Source: Aeromonas fluvialis
GTDB lineage: Bacteria; Pseudomonadota; Gammaproteobacteria; Enterobacterales; Aeromonadaceae
Direction of reading: 5' to 3'
Length of the DNA: 64,000 bases
Assembly (NCBI RefSeq): GCF_000819885.1
Contig: NZ_CDBO01000057.1
Span: 1-64,000, forward strand
Shown here: positions 1 to 8,442 of the stretch, piece by piece
Layout: the number at the start of each line of letters is the position of its first letter
Position numbering within the stretch: position 1 is the stretch's first letter
The notes under the pieces: model-generated
What the model saw: only the letters and a program-made list of their open reading frames with translations
What the model was told of the DNA's origin: nothing
The model's database searches: none
Program-made: the position numbers and the translations under genes

Positions 1-162
1 CGCAATTGGGCATGTCCGGCTTGTGGTTCGGAGCATGACCGCGACATCAATGCGGCCATGAACATCCGACAGCAAGGCATATTAGAATTAAAAGCGGCGG
101 GACACGTCGTTTCTACCCATGGAGGCCAGCGTAAATCCGTCAATTTGACGGTAGCGGCCTAA
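1..162 (+). CDS. tnpB: TnpB (IS200/IS605-family OrfB), C-terminal fragment
   Basis: Frame 1 is open from the first base to a TAA at 160-162 and encodes the last 53 residues of a TnpB protein. The visible part has one zinc-ribbon CxxC pair (WACPACG) followed by HDRDINAAMNI, the conserved RuvC-III block carrying a catalytic Asp. TnpB proteins are RNA-guided nucleases encoded by IS200/IS605 elements. The rest of the gene, and any tnpA, lies upstream of the window, so it is unknown whether the element is intact. Confidence 0.9.
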   Translation, partial: RNWACPACGSEHDRDINAAMNIRQQGILELKAAGHVVSTHGGQRKSVNLTVAA

Positions 163-202
163 GAAGTGGGAAGCCTCGCCGCTTGCGGCGGGGAGCAGTC
201 AC
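163..202 (+). mobile_element. IS200/IS605 right end with terminal hairpin
   Basis: Just after the tnpB stop, 174-182 (CCTCGCCGC) pairs with 185-193 (GCGGCGGGG, one G-T pair), followed by GAGCAGTCAC. A subterminal hairpin followed by a short TCAC-like end is the usual right end of IS605/IS1341-type elements, and in such elements the TnpB guide RNA overlaps this region. The exact boundary at 202 is inferred from family pattern; without the left end it cannot be confirmed. Confidence 0.7.
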
Positions 203-326
203 CAGCGCCCTGCTCTATCATTATGAGCGTTGCCGTTTTCCCGATGGGCGTCAGGGCGGCAAGCTGGACAAGCTGACCACAAGATGTGAACATGGCGCCC
301 TTTATCGATTGAGAGAGACTTGGCCA

Positions 327-719
327 ATGAGCTATGAACTGAGCGACACCGAGCGCAATGCTGCGCTGCAACTGAACGCTGACTACCGTTACGATCACTT
401 CATCAGCAAGCTGGTCGAGCATGAAGAGCTGTTCGTGCTGACCGACGAGCATGGCGTCATGATGCTGACTACCGATGATGAAGATTGCATCCCGGTATGG
501 CCGCACCCGGAGTACGCCAAGGCGTGGGCCGAAGGGGAGTGGGCCGATTGCAAGCCGCAATCCATCACCCTCAAGGTGTGGCTGGAGCGCTGGGTTGACG
601 GTATGGAGCAGGACGAGCTGTGTGTTGCCGTGTTCCCTACCCCGGATCAGGAAGGTATTGTACTGGAGCCGGCCGATGTGGCCGATGCCATCGCCCAGAA
701 GCAGGCCAAGCGCGGCTAA
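327..719 (+). CDS. DUF2750 family protein
   Basis: This is a 130-residue acidic protein beginning MSYELSDTE, with the tryptophan-rich core seen in DUF2750 proteins (VWPHPEYAKAW, then a WLERWVDGM segment). The open frame runs upstream to 183, inside the IS end, but the ATG at 327 has a GAGAGAG ribosome site about nine bases upstream and begins the family-like sequence. No signal peptide or membrane segment is visible, so it is probably cytoplasmic. The biochemical role of the family is unknown to me. The IS end lies 124 bp upstream, so the native promoter region may have been displaced. Confidence 0.8.
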   Translation: MSYELSDTERNAALQLNADYRYDHFISKLVEHEELFVLTDEHGVMMLTTDDEDCIPVWPHPEYAKAWAEGEWADCKPQSITLKVWLERWVDGMEQDELCVAVFPTPDQEGIVLEPADVADAIAQKQAKRG

Positions 720-757
720 TTGCTTTTTTGCTTGCAAGCAATCCGGTTGCAAAACAA

Positions 758-785
758 GACCCCGCCACAGTGCGGGGTCTGTCGT
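758..785. terminator. Bidirectional rho-independent terminator
   Basis: GACCCCGC (758-765) pairs with GCGGGGTC (772-779) around a 6-base loop. T-rich sequence follows on both strands. It sits between the convergent DUF2750 gene and the family-5 binding-protein gene. Confidence 0.75.
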
Positions 786-835
786 TCTTGGGATGGCCAC
801 CCTGCGCTGGCAGGAACAGGGGCGGTCGGCCAGAA

Positions 836-2686
836 CTACTGTTGCCGGTAAGTGGTGTCAGTCAGGAGCACGGCCGGGAAGGTCTTGCCACTCTTGATGG
901 CCGCCCTGGTCTCGGATTTCAGCTTTTCATCGATCCACAGCAAGCCGCCATAGCTGTAACCGCTGTTGTCGCCGCCGAGGGGCCAGTAGAGCAGCTCGCT
1001 CTTGGGGGTTGCAGGTACCTTGGGCAGTTTGATCCAGCGCCAGGCCCCTTCCCGGGTGTAGGGCACCTGATAGGCGGGCACGAAGCTGGCCAATTCATAG
1101 AGCCGCTGCTGGATCTGCCGTGACAAGGCCGCCTTTTTGGCAAAGTCGAACTCCTTGTCGTACTGCTCCACCAGCGCGGTGATGGCGTCATCATCGATGT
1201 TCATGATGTTGTTGGTTTGGGGCTTGTTGGCGTTGACCTTGTGGAAAAACTCCCAATAGGCGGGGTAGCGGCCGCCGCTCCAGGCCATCCAGGCACTCTG
1301 ATGCTTTTTCTCCAGCATGGATTTGAACCCGGCCGAGGCATCCATCAGGTTGAGCTCGAGATTAAGCCCCGCTTTTTTGGCCTCTTCCCGCAGCAAGGTG
1401 AGCCGCTGGGCGTGCTCTGCGGTGGTGTAGGTGATGGCGAGGGTCAGTGACTGCCCCTTGTCGTTTTGCAAAATTCCTTGCGGCCCCACCTTGTTGAAAC
1501 CGGCCTTGGCAAAGTACTCCCGTGCCAGCTTGGGATCGAACGGACGGGCCTTGATCTCGCTGTTGGTAAACTCCCCCTGACCGGCGCCATAACTGTTGAG
1601 GCGCTGGTAATCCCCCCGCAGCAGGGTGGTGAGCATCTTGTCGAGGTTGAGGGCGTGCTGGATCCCGAGTCGTACATCGAGATTGTTCAGCAGCGGATCG
1701 GCGGTGTTGAGATAGAGCCCCATCGGCGATTGTGGGGTCTGGTTGTAGAACCAGATACGCGCGATATAACCCTTCTCGAACTCCGACGTTTTGGTCTTGT
1801 CGTGCCACCAGTTGGGCATCACCAGCGGGAAGGTGTCGAGATCGCCGCGCAGGAAGTGCTGCCAGGCGATGTTCAGATCTCTGAGCACCTTGATCTCGAT
1901 CCGCGCGGGATTGAAGCGATGCTGGAAGTAGCGCTCGTCATCCCCCCACCAGTTTTCAATCCGTTTGAAGGTGACCGATTTACCCTTTTTCACCTGATCG
2001 AGCTGATAGGGACCGGTGACCGGCAACACCTTCCAGTTGTACTCCTTGACCCAGTTGGCAGTGAGCTTGATGGCGTGGCTCGGCTCCGGGCTGATGGGCA
2101 GTGATTCGAGCAGATCCTGGCGGCTCTTTTCGGTGCCGCTGGTGATGGCCAGGGTGCGATCATCAAACTTGGTGATGTCGGTGATCTGGTTGCTGTAGTA
2201 GTTGTTGTACCAGGGGTCGTTGATCTCCTTGCTGCGCATCATCTTGAGGGTAAAGAGCCAGTCATCGGCGGTGACTGGCTCGCCATCAGACCAGCGCGCT
2301 TTGGGATTGATGCGAAAATAGAGGGTCTTGTTGTCGGCGCCGAAGGCCCACTCGTTTGCCAGCATCGGCATGGGGTTGCCGGTGACGGGGTGGGTGCTCA
2401 GCAGTGGCAGGTTGGTTTCCCGCACGTAACCGGCAAAGCCGCCGTTGGAGTCGGGGCCATATTTGCGCAGGGTCAGGGGGAAGCTGGTCATAAAGGCGCG
2501 AAATGTGCCGCCACGCTTGGCGGCCGGATCTGCATAGATAGGATCCGTGTTGTTGCTTTCCCACTTTAAGTCAGCGGGCAGCGTGGCACTCCAGCCAAAC
2601 GGACTCCAGCACAGGGTCAGAGTAATGGCTGTGGCGCGAATGACCGAGGGGAGGCGGCGCCCCCCGGCAGTGATGGTCGATGGCAT
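836..2686 (-). CDS. Extracellular solute-binding protein family 5 (YejA-like)
   Basis: The 616-residue protein has an N-terminal export signal ending near WSA (residues 32-34), then a family-5 peptide-binding fold: the RGGTFRAF start of the mature domain, RWSDGEPVTADDW in the first lobe, and a VRLGIQHALNLDKM helix in the second. It is closest, from memory, to YejA-type proteins that deliver oligopeptides (microcin C-like substrates) to an inner-membrane ABC transporter. No permease or ATPase gene is adjacent, so it is an orphan component here. The start is supported by AGGAGAG upstream of the ATG at 2686. Confidence 0.85.
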   Translation of the reverse strand: MPSTITAGGRRLPSVIRATAITLTLCWSPFGWSATLPADLKWESNNTDPIYADPAAKRGGTFRAFMTSFPLTLRKYGPDSNGGFAGYVRETNLPLLSTHPVTGNPMPMLANEWAFGADNKTLYFRINPKARWSDGEPVTADDWLFTLKMMRSKEINDPWYNNYYSNQITDITKFDDRTLAITSGTEKSRQDLLESLPISPEPSHAIKLTANWVKEYNWKVLPVTGPYQLDQVKKGKSVTFKRIENWWGDDERYFQHRFNPARIEIKVLRDLNIAWQHFLRGDLDTFPLVMPNWWHDKTKTSEFEKGYIARIWFYNQTPQSPMGLYLNTADPLLNNLDVRLGIQHALNLDKMLTTLLRGDYQRLNSYGAGQGEFTNSEIKARPFDPKLAREYFAKAGFNKVGPQGILQNDKGQSLTLAITYTTAEHAQRLTLLREEAKKAGLNLELNLMDASAGFKSMLEKKHQSAWMAWSGGRYPAYWEFFHKVNANKPQTNNIMNIDDDAITALVEQYDKEFDFAKKAALSRQIQQRLYELASFVPAYQVPYTREGAWRWIKLPKVPATPKSELLYWPLGGDNSGYSYGGLLWIDEKLKSETRAAIKSGKTFPAVLLTDTTYRQQ

Positions 2687-2871
2687 GTCCTTGCTCTCCT
2701 GAAGTCTGCTTCCTGCAGATCACGCTCTGATGACGTCAGTCCCGATGGGGACTGGCTCATCATGAAAATTTTATCTTGTCAGGTCAATGAAATAGCGCAA
2801 ATTGGCAGGCGATCATCATGTCGCTCTCTGTAGTTTCAACCCGCTCAGTCAGCCACTCAGTGGTGGGGTCG

Positions 2872-3139
2872 CCAGCGCTCACCGAGCTAAATCATGGCAA
2901 ACAGCAGGGTAAACATCACCTGGGATTGCAGCACAAGTGAGGCCATGCCTGTCGGCATACTGAACTTCATGGCGCTGAACAAAAATGCGAACTGGCCGAG
3001 GCTGATGGCACCGCCCTGAGCCAGCTACCAGGCGGGGTTGGGCACCAGCAAGATGGTGTAAAAGACCACTCCGATGAAACGCACAGTCCCCCCAGCAAAG
3101 GATGATCAGCGTGGTCAGACACTTCTCCTTGGTTAGCAT
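2872..3139 (-). pseudogene. Decayed EamA-type (O-acetylserine/cysteine exporter-like) transporter fragment
   Basis: Read on the minus strand, a start (MLTKEKCLTTL..CWG) resembles the first membrane segment of EamA/DMT exporters. After a deletion it continues in another frame as RFIGVVFYTILLVPNPAW, then a stop (3025-3027), then ISLGQFAFLFSAMKFSMPTG and MASLVLQSQVMFTLLFAMI, a second stop (2887-2889) and LGER. The last blocks match the conserved ISFAQFAFLF and GLASLVLQ regions of E. coli EamA as I recall them. Two in-frame stops, an internal deletion and a missing C-terminal half make this a dead gene. Confidence 0.75.
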
Positions 3140-3460
3140 GGTTGAAATCCCAGGCATCAGCAGTGCGGTGAGCCTGTGGCTTTACACAGTTTGGCACGAT
3201 CGGCAAGGGAGGTTCATACCCTTGAGCAGATGGTGAGTGTGAAGGTTTTAGAGCCGTTTGGACTTTTCTGGTTGAGGGGGCTGTGGCCAGTTCAGGTGGC
3301 AAGGTCAGGCTACTACGCAGTGCTGGGTGATCGCCTTGTCCGCTCATTGCAGTAATAGATGGGGAGTGTCGAAGATGTGCGGATTGTGGGGATTGACCGA
3401 CTAGACTTGAAATTGGTAGCCAGGTGCGCTGGCTGCGTTGCGGTCCATTGGAGGTATCCC
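3140..3460. other. Intergenic region, nothing recognised
   Basis: This 321-bp gap lies between the eamA remnant and a small gene. I find no convincing gene, terminator or promoter; open frames here have no recognisable family or ribosome site. It may include further decayed sequence upstream of the eamA remnant. Confidence 0.4.
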
Positions 3461-3640
3461 ATGAGCGACCATCTGCTACTCCCCCATGGTGAAGACTTGC
3501 GTCGTGCAGTGCGCTGGCTCAGCGAACACCACCAGCACGACATCACCGCCATCGAAGAGGCCAGCCTGCGTTTCGATCTCTCGCCGCTGGATGAGGAGTT
3601 TCTGATCCGTTACTGGCTCGACAGTCAGCGCCAGTCTTGA
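3461..3640 (+). CDS. Small conserved-looking hypothetical protein, 59 aa
   Basis: A GGAGG ribosome site at 3450-3454 lies six bases before the ATG at 3461, so the longer open frame from 3359 is probably not used. The 59-residue product starts MSDHLLLPHGEDLRRAV and has two probable helices rich in Arg, Glu and His, with WL and YWL aromatic patches. No signal peptide, membrane segment or known motif is visible. It ends 15 bp before the convergent end of the HD-GYP gene. I do not recognise a family; the ribosome site and codon pattern argue it is real. Confidence 0.65.
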   Translation: MSDHLLLPHGEDLRRAVRWLSEHHQHDITAIEEASLRFDLSPLDEEFLIRYWLDSQRQS

Positions 3641-3655
3641 GATATAAGGACAGAA

Positions 3656-4855
3656 TTAGAAGAAGTTGGCGAGGTTGATGCCAACCTCTTTGGGGTCGAC
3701 AGTACACTCGATGCTCTCCTGCACCCCCGACCTGGCCAGATCCAGCCACTGCACTTCAATGTAGTGTCGCTGGGTGGCGTGATAGATCACCTTGACCACC
3801 GGCTTGAGTGGTTGTTGCTCGTTACGCTGCATGACGATGGCCAAGCGCTGATTGGAGAGCTTCACCAGCGTTCCCACCGGATAGACCCCCATGCACTTGA
3901 TGAACTTGGTCACCAGCTCGGCATCAAAGTGCTGATTGGCCCCCTTGAGCAAAATCCGGAATGCCTGGGTGGGTTGCATGCCAGCCTTGTAGACTCTATC
4001 GGCAGTGACTGCGTCATAGACATCAACGATGCCGCTCATGCGGGTGTAGAGAGAGAGCTGTTCCCCTTTAAGGTGTTGTGGATAGCCGGTGCCATCGAGC
4101 CGCTCGTGGTGGTTGGCGGCCACCTCCAGCATGGTGGGGGTGATGCCGGGAGTATCTTTAAGAATGTCGTAACTGTGCACCACATGTTGGCGCATGATGA
4201 CGTACTCTTTGTCGGTCAACTTGCCCGGTTTGTTGAGCACCTCGTTCGGGGTCATGATCTTGCCGACATCGTGCAGCAGGCCACCCAGGGTCAACTCCTT
4301 GAGGATACTGCGCTCCAGCCCCAGATAACGGCCAAAGTTGGCCAACAGAATGGCCACATTCATGGAGTGCTCCATCAGGTAGGCATCCTTGGCTCTGATC
4401 CGGGCCAGACAGAGCATGGCATCGCCGTGGGTGAACATGGTGTCCACCATCTCTTCGGCGACCAGGGCAAGTGGGGTGATGTCAATGGGTTCGCCCGCCT
4501 TGAGCTGGCGAATAAACTTGCCCTGCAGCTCCCGAGCCTCCTGATAAAGGCGGCGGATCTTCAGCTCCCTCCCTTCACCGTTGGCACTGGCACGGCGTCC
4601 AGCCTGAGCACTGCTGGCATTGAGATCGGGGGAGGTGATGGCGTCACTTTCAGCACTGCCCAGCTTGCTGCGTGCCAGATCGATGCGCACTGTGAGTACC
4701 CCCTGGCGCACCAGATTGGCAATTTGTGCTGCGTTGGTCACCATGCCCATCCGGGCGATCTCCATCCCGCCTGTCTGGCTGGCGATAGCCATGACATACA
4801 TGCCGGGTTTCAGCTGGTTGACGGGAATGACGGGGAAGGATGCTTGGGACTTCAT
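3656..4855 (-). CDS. HD-GYP domain cyclic-di-GMP phosphodiesterase with DUF3391
   Basis: The 399-residue protein begins with a DUF3391 region (VNQLKPGMYVMAI, about residues 11-110) followed by an HD-GYP domain. The metal-binding HD is in LLHDVGK near residues 193-199 and the GYP motif is in HHERLDGTGYP at about 249-259. HD-GYP enzymes hydrolyse cyclic di-GMP, lowering the signal that favours sessile growth over motility. I chose the ATG at 4855 (AGGAAG six bases upstream; DUF3391 then starts near the N-terminus). An in-frame ATG at 4942 also has a fair AAGGAG site and would add 29 residues. No membrane segment is visible. Confidence 0.88.
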   Translation of the reverse strand: MKSQASFPVIPVNQLKPGMYVMAIASQTGGMEIARMGMVTNAAQIANLVRQGVLTVRIDLARSKLGSAESDAITSPDLNASSAQAGRRASANGEGRELKIRRLYQEARELQGKFIRQLKAGEPIDITPLALVAEEMVDTMFTHGDAMLCLARIRAKDAYLMEHSMNVAILLANFGRYLGLERSILKELTLGGLLHDVGKIMTPNEVLNKPGKLTDKEYVIMRQHVVHSYDILKDTPGITPTMLEVAANHHERLDGTGYPQHLKGEQLSLYTRMSGIVDVYDAVTADRVYKAGMQPTQAFRILLKGANQHFDAELVTKFIKCMGVYPVGTLVKLSNQRLAIVMQRNEQQPLKPVVKVIYHATQRHYIEVQWLDLARSGVQESIECTVDPKEVGINLANFF

Positions 4856-5025
4856 GGGGGCTTCCTGACTCTTATTATTATGTAAGTGTTGTTCGGATGG
4901 GTCATACCGTAGAAGTGTAACATTGGATGATCGGTTCGTCATAATTGACCGCTCCTTAACAGTGGCGTTGTCGCCCACGCCCGATATAATAATGCCCCTT
5001 TACTTGTTGGACTCCGAGGTTGTGA

Positions 5026-5718
5026 ATGCGGCTTGATAAATTTCTGTGCGATTGTTCCGATTTGACCCGCTCGCTGGCAGGCAAACTGATCCGTCAGGGT
5101 GAGGTCATGGTGGATGGCATCGTGGTCAAGCAGCCCGCCTTTCATATTAATGAGCAGAGTCAGATCGAGTTTGATGGTGTGCAGCTGACGCTGGAGCAGT
5201 GCAACCGCTATTTCATGCTGCACAAGCCGGAAGGCTACGTCTGCTCCAACGAGGATCCGGATCACCCGACCGTCTTCTTCCTGATGGATGAGCCGGCGAT
5301 GGGTAAGCTGCACGTGGTGGGTCGCCTCGATCTCGATACCACGGGTCTGGTGCTGGTGACCGATGATGGACAATGGTCCCACCGTATCACCTCACCGCGC
5401 CACGAATGTGCCAAGACCTATCACGTCTTGCTGGCCGATCCGGTGAGCCCGGATGCCATCGAACTGTTTGCCGAAGGGGTGTACCTGCGTAACGAGACCG
5501 ATAAAACCCGTCCTGCCCAGTTGGAAATTCTCGGTGAGTGCGAGGCCAGATTGACCATTCACGAAGGCAAGTACCATCAGGTCAAGCGGATGTTTGCCTC
5601 CATCGGCAACAAGGTCGTGGGCTTGCATCGCGAGCGGGTGGGCGGCCTGACGCTGGATGAGGAGTTGGCCCCCGGCGACTACCGCGAGCTCACCGCGGAC
5701 GAGATTGCCCTGTTCTGA
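5026..5718 (+). CDS. rsuA: 16S rRNA pseudouridine(516) synthase RsuA
   Basis: This 230-residue enzyme makes pseudouridine at position 516 of 16S rRNA. It has an N-terminal S4 RNA-binding domain (MRLDKFLCDC to about residue 60) and a RluB/RsuA catalytic domain. The catalytic Asp is D102 in GRLDLDTTGL, the same number as in E. coli RsuA. Also visible are the MLHKPEGYVCS and KYHQVKRMFASIGN blocks. A TATAAT at 4985-4990 is a plausible -10 element. Gene length is normal for the family. Confidence 0.93.
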   Translation: MRLDKFLCDCSDLTRSLAGKLIRQGEVMVDGIVVKQPAFHINEQSQIEFDGVQLTLEQCNRYFMLHKPEGYVCSNEDPDHPTVFFLMDEPAMGKLHVVGRLDLDTTGLVLVTDDGQWSHRITSPRHECAKTYHVLLADPVSPDAIELFAEGVYLRNETDKTRPAQLEILGECEARLTIHEGKYHQVKRMFASIGNKVVGLHRERVGGLTLDEELAPGDYRELTADEIALF

Positions 5719-5737
5719 TCAGGGATGGTGCCGGGTG

Positions 5738-6637
5738 TTAGTGAGTGCGCAAACCCAGCACCAGCGCCGCACCCAGGGTGGCAATCAGCGCCCCTGACCA
5801 AGCGGCAACGGATGGTCGCTCCCCCGAGTGCCACCACAACAACGGCAGCAGAAGTACCGGTGTGGTGGAGGAAAGAATAGCCACCATGCCGACCTCACCA
5901 TGCCGCAGCGCAATCAGGATCAGTGTCATGCCGAGCGTCATCGCCAGGAAGCCGTTAGCGGCGATCATGGCGAGGATCCGGCGGTTGATGGGGTTGAACG
6001 GGCGTGCAATGGGCATTCCCGTCATCCGCAAGCAGCAATGTGCCAGCAATGCAATGGCCATTCTGACCCCGGACGCGCTGACGGCATCGACATTGCCGCT
6101 CATCATCACAGGTTTGGCGATGATCACGCCCAGACTCTGGCAAAGCGCGGCGGTGAGACCCAGTGTGATGCCAATGCCCAGGCTGCCACGGATCTGCTCC
6201 CACTCGTTGTTGTTGCTGCGCCTGCCAAACAGGATAGCCAGCATCACGCCGGCACAAACCAGCATGGCCCCCAGCAGGCGCCACCCGGTCAACTGTTCGT
6301 TAAAAAGCCAGAGCCCCAGCAGGGCTGAGAAGAGGGCATGAGAGGAGAAGAGCAAGCCGCTGCGTCTTGGGCCTACCTTATTCATGCAGGCATAGAGTGC
6401 CGTATCACCGATAAAGATGCCGATCAGCCCAGAGAGGGCGAGCAGTGGGAGTGTGTTGGCGGTGAGCGTTTGCCAGCCACCGCTGAACAGACTCATGGAT
6501 CCGAGCATCAGGCTAACCAGAAACATGCGCCAGCGGCTATAGGCGAAGGCACCGAGATGGCGGGCCGGTTTGACCGAAATAAGTGCTGCAACTGCCCATA
6601 AACTGGCCGAGGCGAGGGCCAGCCACTCATAACCCAT
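5738..6637 (-). CDS. EamA/DMT family transporter
   Basis: A 299-residue membrane protein with about ten hydrophobic segments arranged as two EamA repeats. The first ends near the GRRSNNNEWEQ linker (about residue 150) and the second has the GEVGMVAILSSTTPV signature of the last third. The substrate cannot be told from sequence. The ATG at 6637 (MGYEWLAL) follows a CAGGAG ribosome site and puts the first membrane segment at the N-terminus, so I prefer it to an upstream in-frame ATG at 6736. It converges with rsuA. Confidence 0.85.
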   Translation of the reverse strand: MGYEWLALASASLWAVAALISVKPARHLGAFAYSRWRMFLVSLMLGSMSLFSGGWQTLTANTLPLLALSGLIGIFIGDTALYACMNKVGPRRSGLLFSSHALFSALLGLWLFNEQLTGWRLLGAMLVCAGVMLAILFGRRSNNNEWEQIRGSLGIGITLGLTAALCQSLGVIIAKPVMMSGNVDAVSASGVRMAIALLAHCCLRMTGMPIARPFNPINRRILAMIAANGFLAMTLGMTLILIALRHGEVGMVAILSSTTPVLLLPLLWWHSGERPSVAAWSGALIATLGAALVLGLRTH

Positions 6638-6794
6638 AAAAACTCCTGAAAAAATTAACCCGAAAGACTCCATCTCCCGGGCAAGCCCGATACAATACGG
6701 GGCGTTTTCGGGGATAACAAGCGCGGTATCAGGCATTCATCAGGCGCGCCGTCGGCCTTCCCCCTCCTGCAGTCGTTTTATTCGAGGTTTTGTC

Positions 6795-8432
6795 ATGAGG
6801 TCTGATCTCTTCCCCAAGCTGGCGCAACGCTGGCTCTCCCCCCTATTGCTTGCCGTGCTGGCAGGGCCCTTGGCCCATGCAACCACCGTCGAGCTGCAGC
6901 CTCAGCTTGCCGATCGGCAAATCCTGGTCAAAGGCAATGGCGCCGAGCCGGAATCCCTTGACCCTGCATTGGTGCGTTCCGGCTTCCCGGGGGAAGCCGT
7001 GTTGGTCGATCTGTTTGAAGGGTTGGTCAGCGAGGATGGCCAGGGGCATGTCGTCCCGGCTCAGGCGCTGCGCTGGGAGGTGAGTGAAGATGGTCTGGAG
7101 TGGCGCTTTTTTCTCCGCCCCAAACTGAAGTGGTCCAACGGTGAGCCGCTGGTGGCTGGCGATTTTGTCTATGCCTGGCGCCGTCTGCTCGACCCGGCCA
7201 TCGCGTCCCCCTCTGCCGAGCTGCTGCTCGCAACAGGTATCAACAATGGTCAATCCATCTATGCGGGGGCCCTCGATCTCGACAATCTGGGGATCGAGGC
7301 GCAAAGCGATCAGATCCTGAAAATCACCCTGGAGCGCCCGGTTCCTTATTTTTTACAACTGATCAGCCAGCGCCCCTTTGTGCCAGTCAATCAGAAGGCG
7401 ATAGCCAAATATGGCAAGCAGTGGACTGAGCCCGGCAAGCTGGTGAGCAATGGGGCGTATCGTTTGACCAGTTGGGAGCCTAACGAGAGGCTCGAAGCCG
7501 AGCGCAATATTCACTACTGGGATGATCGCCATACTCACATCGGGCGGGTCACTTATCTGCCGATCACCTCACAGCATGCCGAGCGGCTGCGTTATGAGGC
7601 CGGTGAAATCCAGCTCACCAACAAGGTCTCCCTCGGCTACTACCAGAAGATGAAGCGCGGATCCCCTGAGCAGCTCTGGGGCTTGCCACTGTTTGGCACC
7701 TATCTCTATGCCTTCAATCTGAAGCGCCCCGAGCTACAGGATGTGCGGGTGCGTCAGGCGCTCTCCATGGCGGTTGATAGGTCGCAACTGACCGGAACTG
7801 TGAGCGGGCAAGATGAGCAGGCAGCATGGTCGATGTTGCCAGATATGCCGGACTACCCCCGGGTCGTGTTGCCCGTGGCGCTTGAGGATATGCCAGCCAG
7901 ACAGGCCAAAGCGACAGCCCTGCTGTCAGCGGCCGGGTACAACAATGCGAATCCACTCAAGCTGAGCATTTCCTACAACAGCGCCGACACCCACAAGCAG
8001 ATGGCAATGGCCATTGCCGCCATGTGGCAGAAGCTGGGGGTACAGGTCACCCTCAACAGTCTGGAGTGGGGCGCCTATCAGGTGGCCAAGGATAGCGGTG
8101 ATTTCCAGGTGGCCAGAAGTTTCTTGTTTGGTGATTACGTGGAGCCGTCAGCCATGTTGGGCAGCTTCCGTTGTCAGGATCTGCGCAACGAGAGCGGCTA
8201 CTGCAATCCCGATTTTGATTTGCTGCTGGAGCAGGCTGCCAACACCCTGGACAGTGCGAGCCGGGTTGAACTGTACCGGCATGCCGAACAGTTGCTGCTT
8301 GAGGAGGCGCCGATCCTCCCCGTGTATCATTACAATCAGATGAGACTGGTCGATCCCACCCTGCGGGGGCTGCCCAGCCTGAATTTGAAAGGGACGATTG
8401 CCACCAAGGATCTCTATTTCAGCCCGCAGTGA
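6795..8432 (+). CDS. Peptide ABC transporter substrate-binding protein (OppA/MppA family)
   Basis: This 545-residue family-5 binding protein starts with a signal peptide cleaved after AHA near residue 29. It shows the family blocks GNGAEPESLDP, LKWSNGEPLVAGDFVYAWRR, and VRVRQALSMAVDR in the hinge-proximal region, which are OppA/MppA-like. The predicted role is periplasmic capture of oligopeptides or murein peptides for an Opp transporter encoded elsewhere. No transporter genes are adjacent. The next gene, a YfcE-type phosphoesterase, starts only 10 bp after the stop, so the two are probably co-transcribed. Confidence 0.88.
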   Translation: MRSDLFPKLAQRWLSPLLLAVLAGPLAHATTVELQPQLADRQILVKGNGAEPESLDPALVRSGFPGEAVLVDLFEGLVSEDGQGHVVPAQALRWEVSEDGLEWRFFLRPKLKWSNGEPLVAGDFVYAWRRLLDPAIASPSAELLLATGINNGQSIYAGALDLDNLGIEAQSDQILKITLERPVPYFLQLISQRPFVPVNQKAIAKYGKQWTEPGKLVSNGAYRLTSWEPNERLEAERNIHYWDDRHTHIGRVTYLPITSQHAERLRYEAGEIQLTNKVSLGYYQKMKRGSPEQLWGLPLFGTYLYAFNLKRPELQDVRVRQALSMAVDRSQLTGTVSGQDEQAAWSMLPDMPDYPRVVLPVALEDMPARQAKATALLSAAGYNNANPLKLSISYNSADTHKQMAMAIAAMWQKLGVQVTLNSLEWGAYQVAKDSGDFQVARSFLFGDYVEPSAMLGSFRCQDLRNESGYCNPDFDLLLEQAANTLDSASRVELYRHAEQLLLEEAPILPVYHYNQMRLVDPTLRGLPSLNLKGTIATKDLYFSPQ

Positions 8433-8442
8433 GGAGCATTTC

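Noticed and set aside
2967-3347. 126-codon minus-strand open frame
   Set aside because: It is a shifted frame over the eamA remnant; its sequence is not protein-like, while another frame gives EamA blocks.
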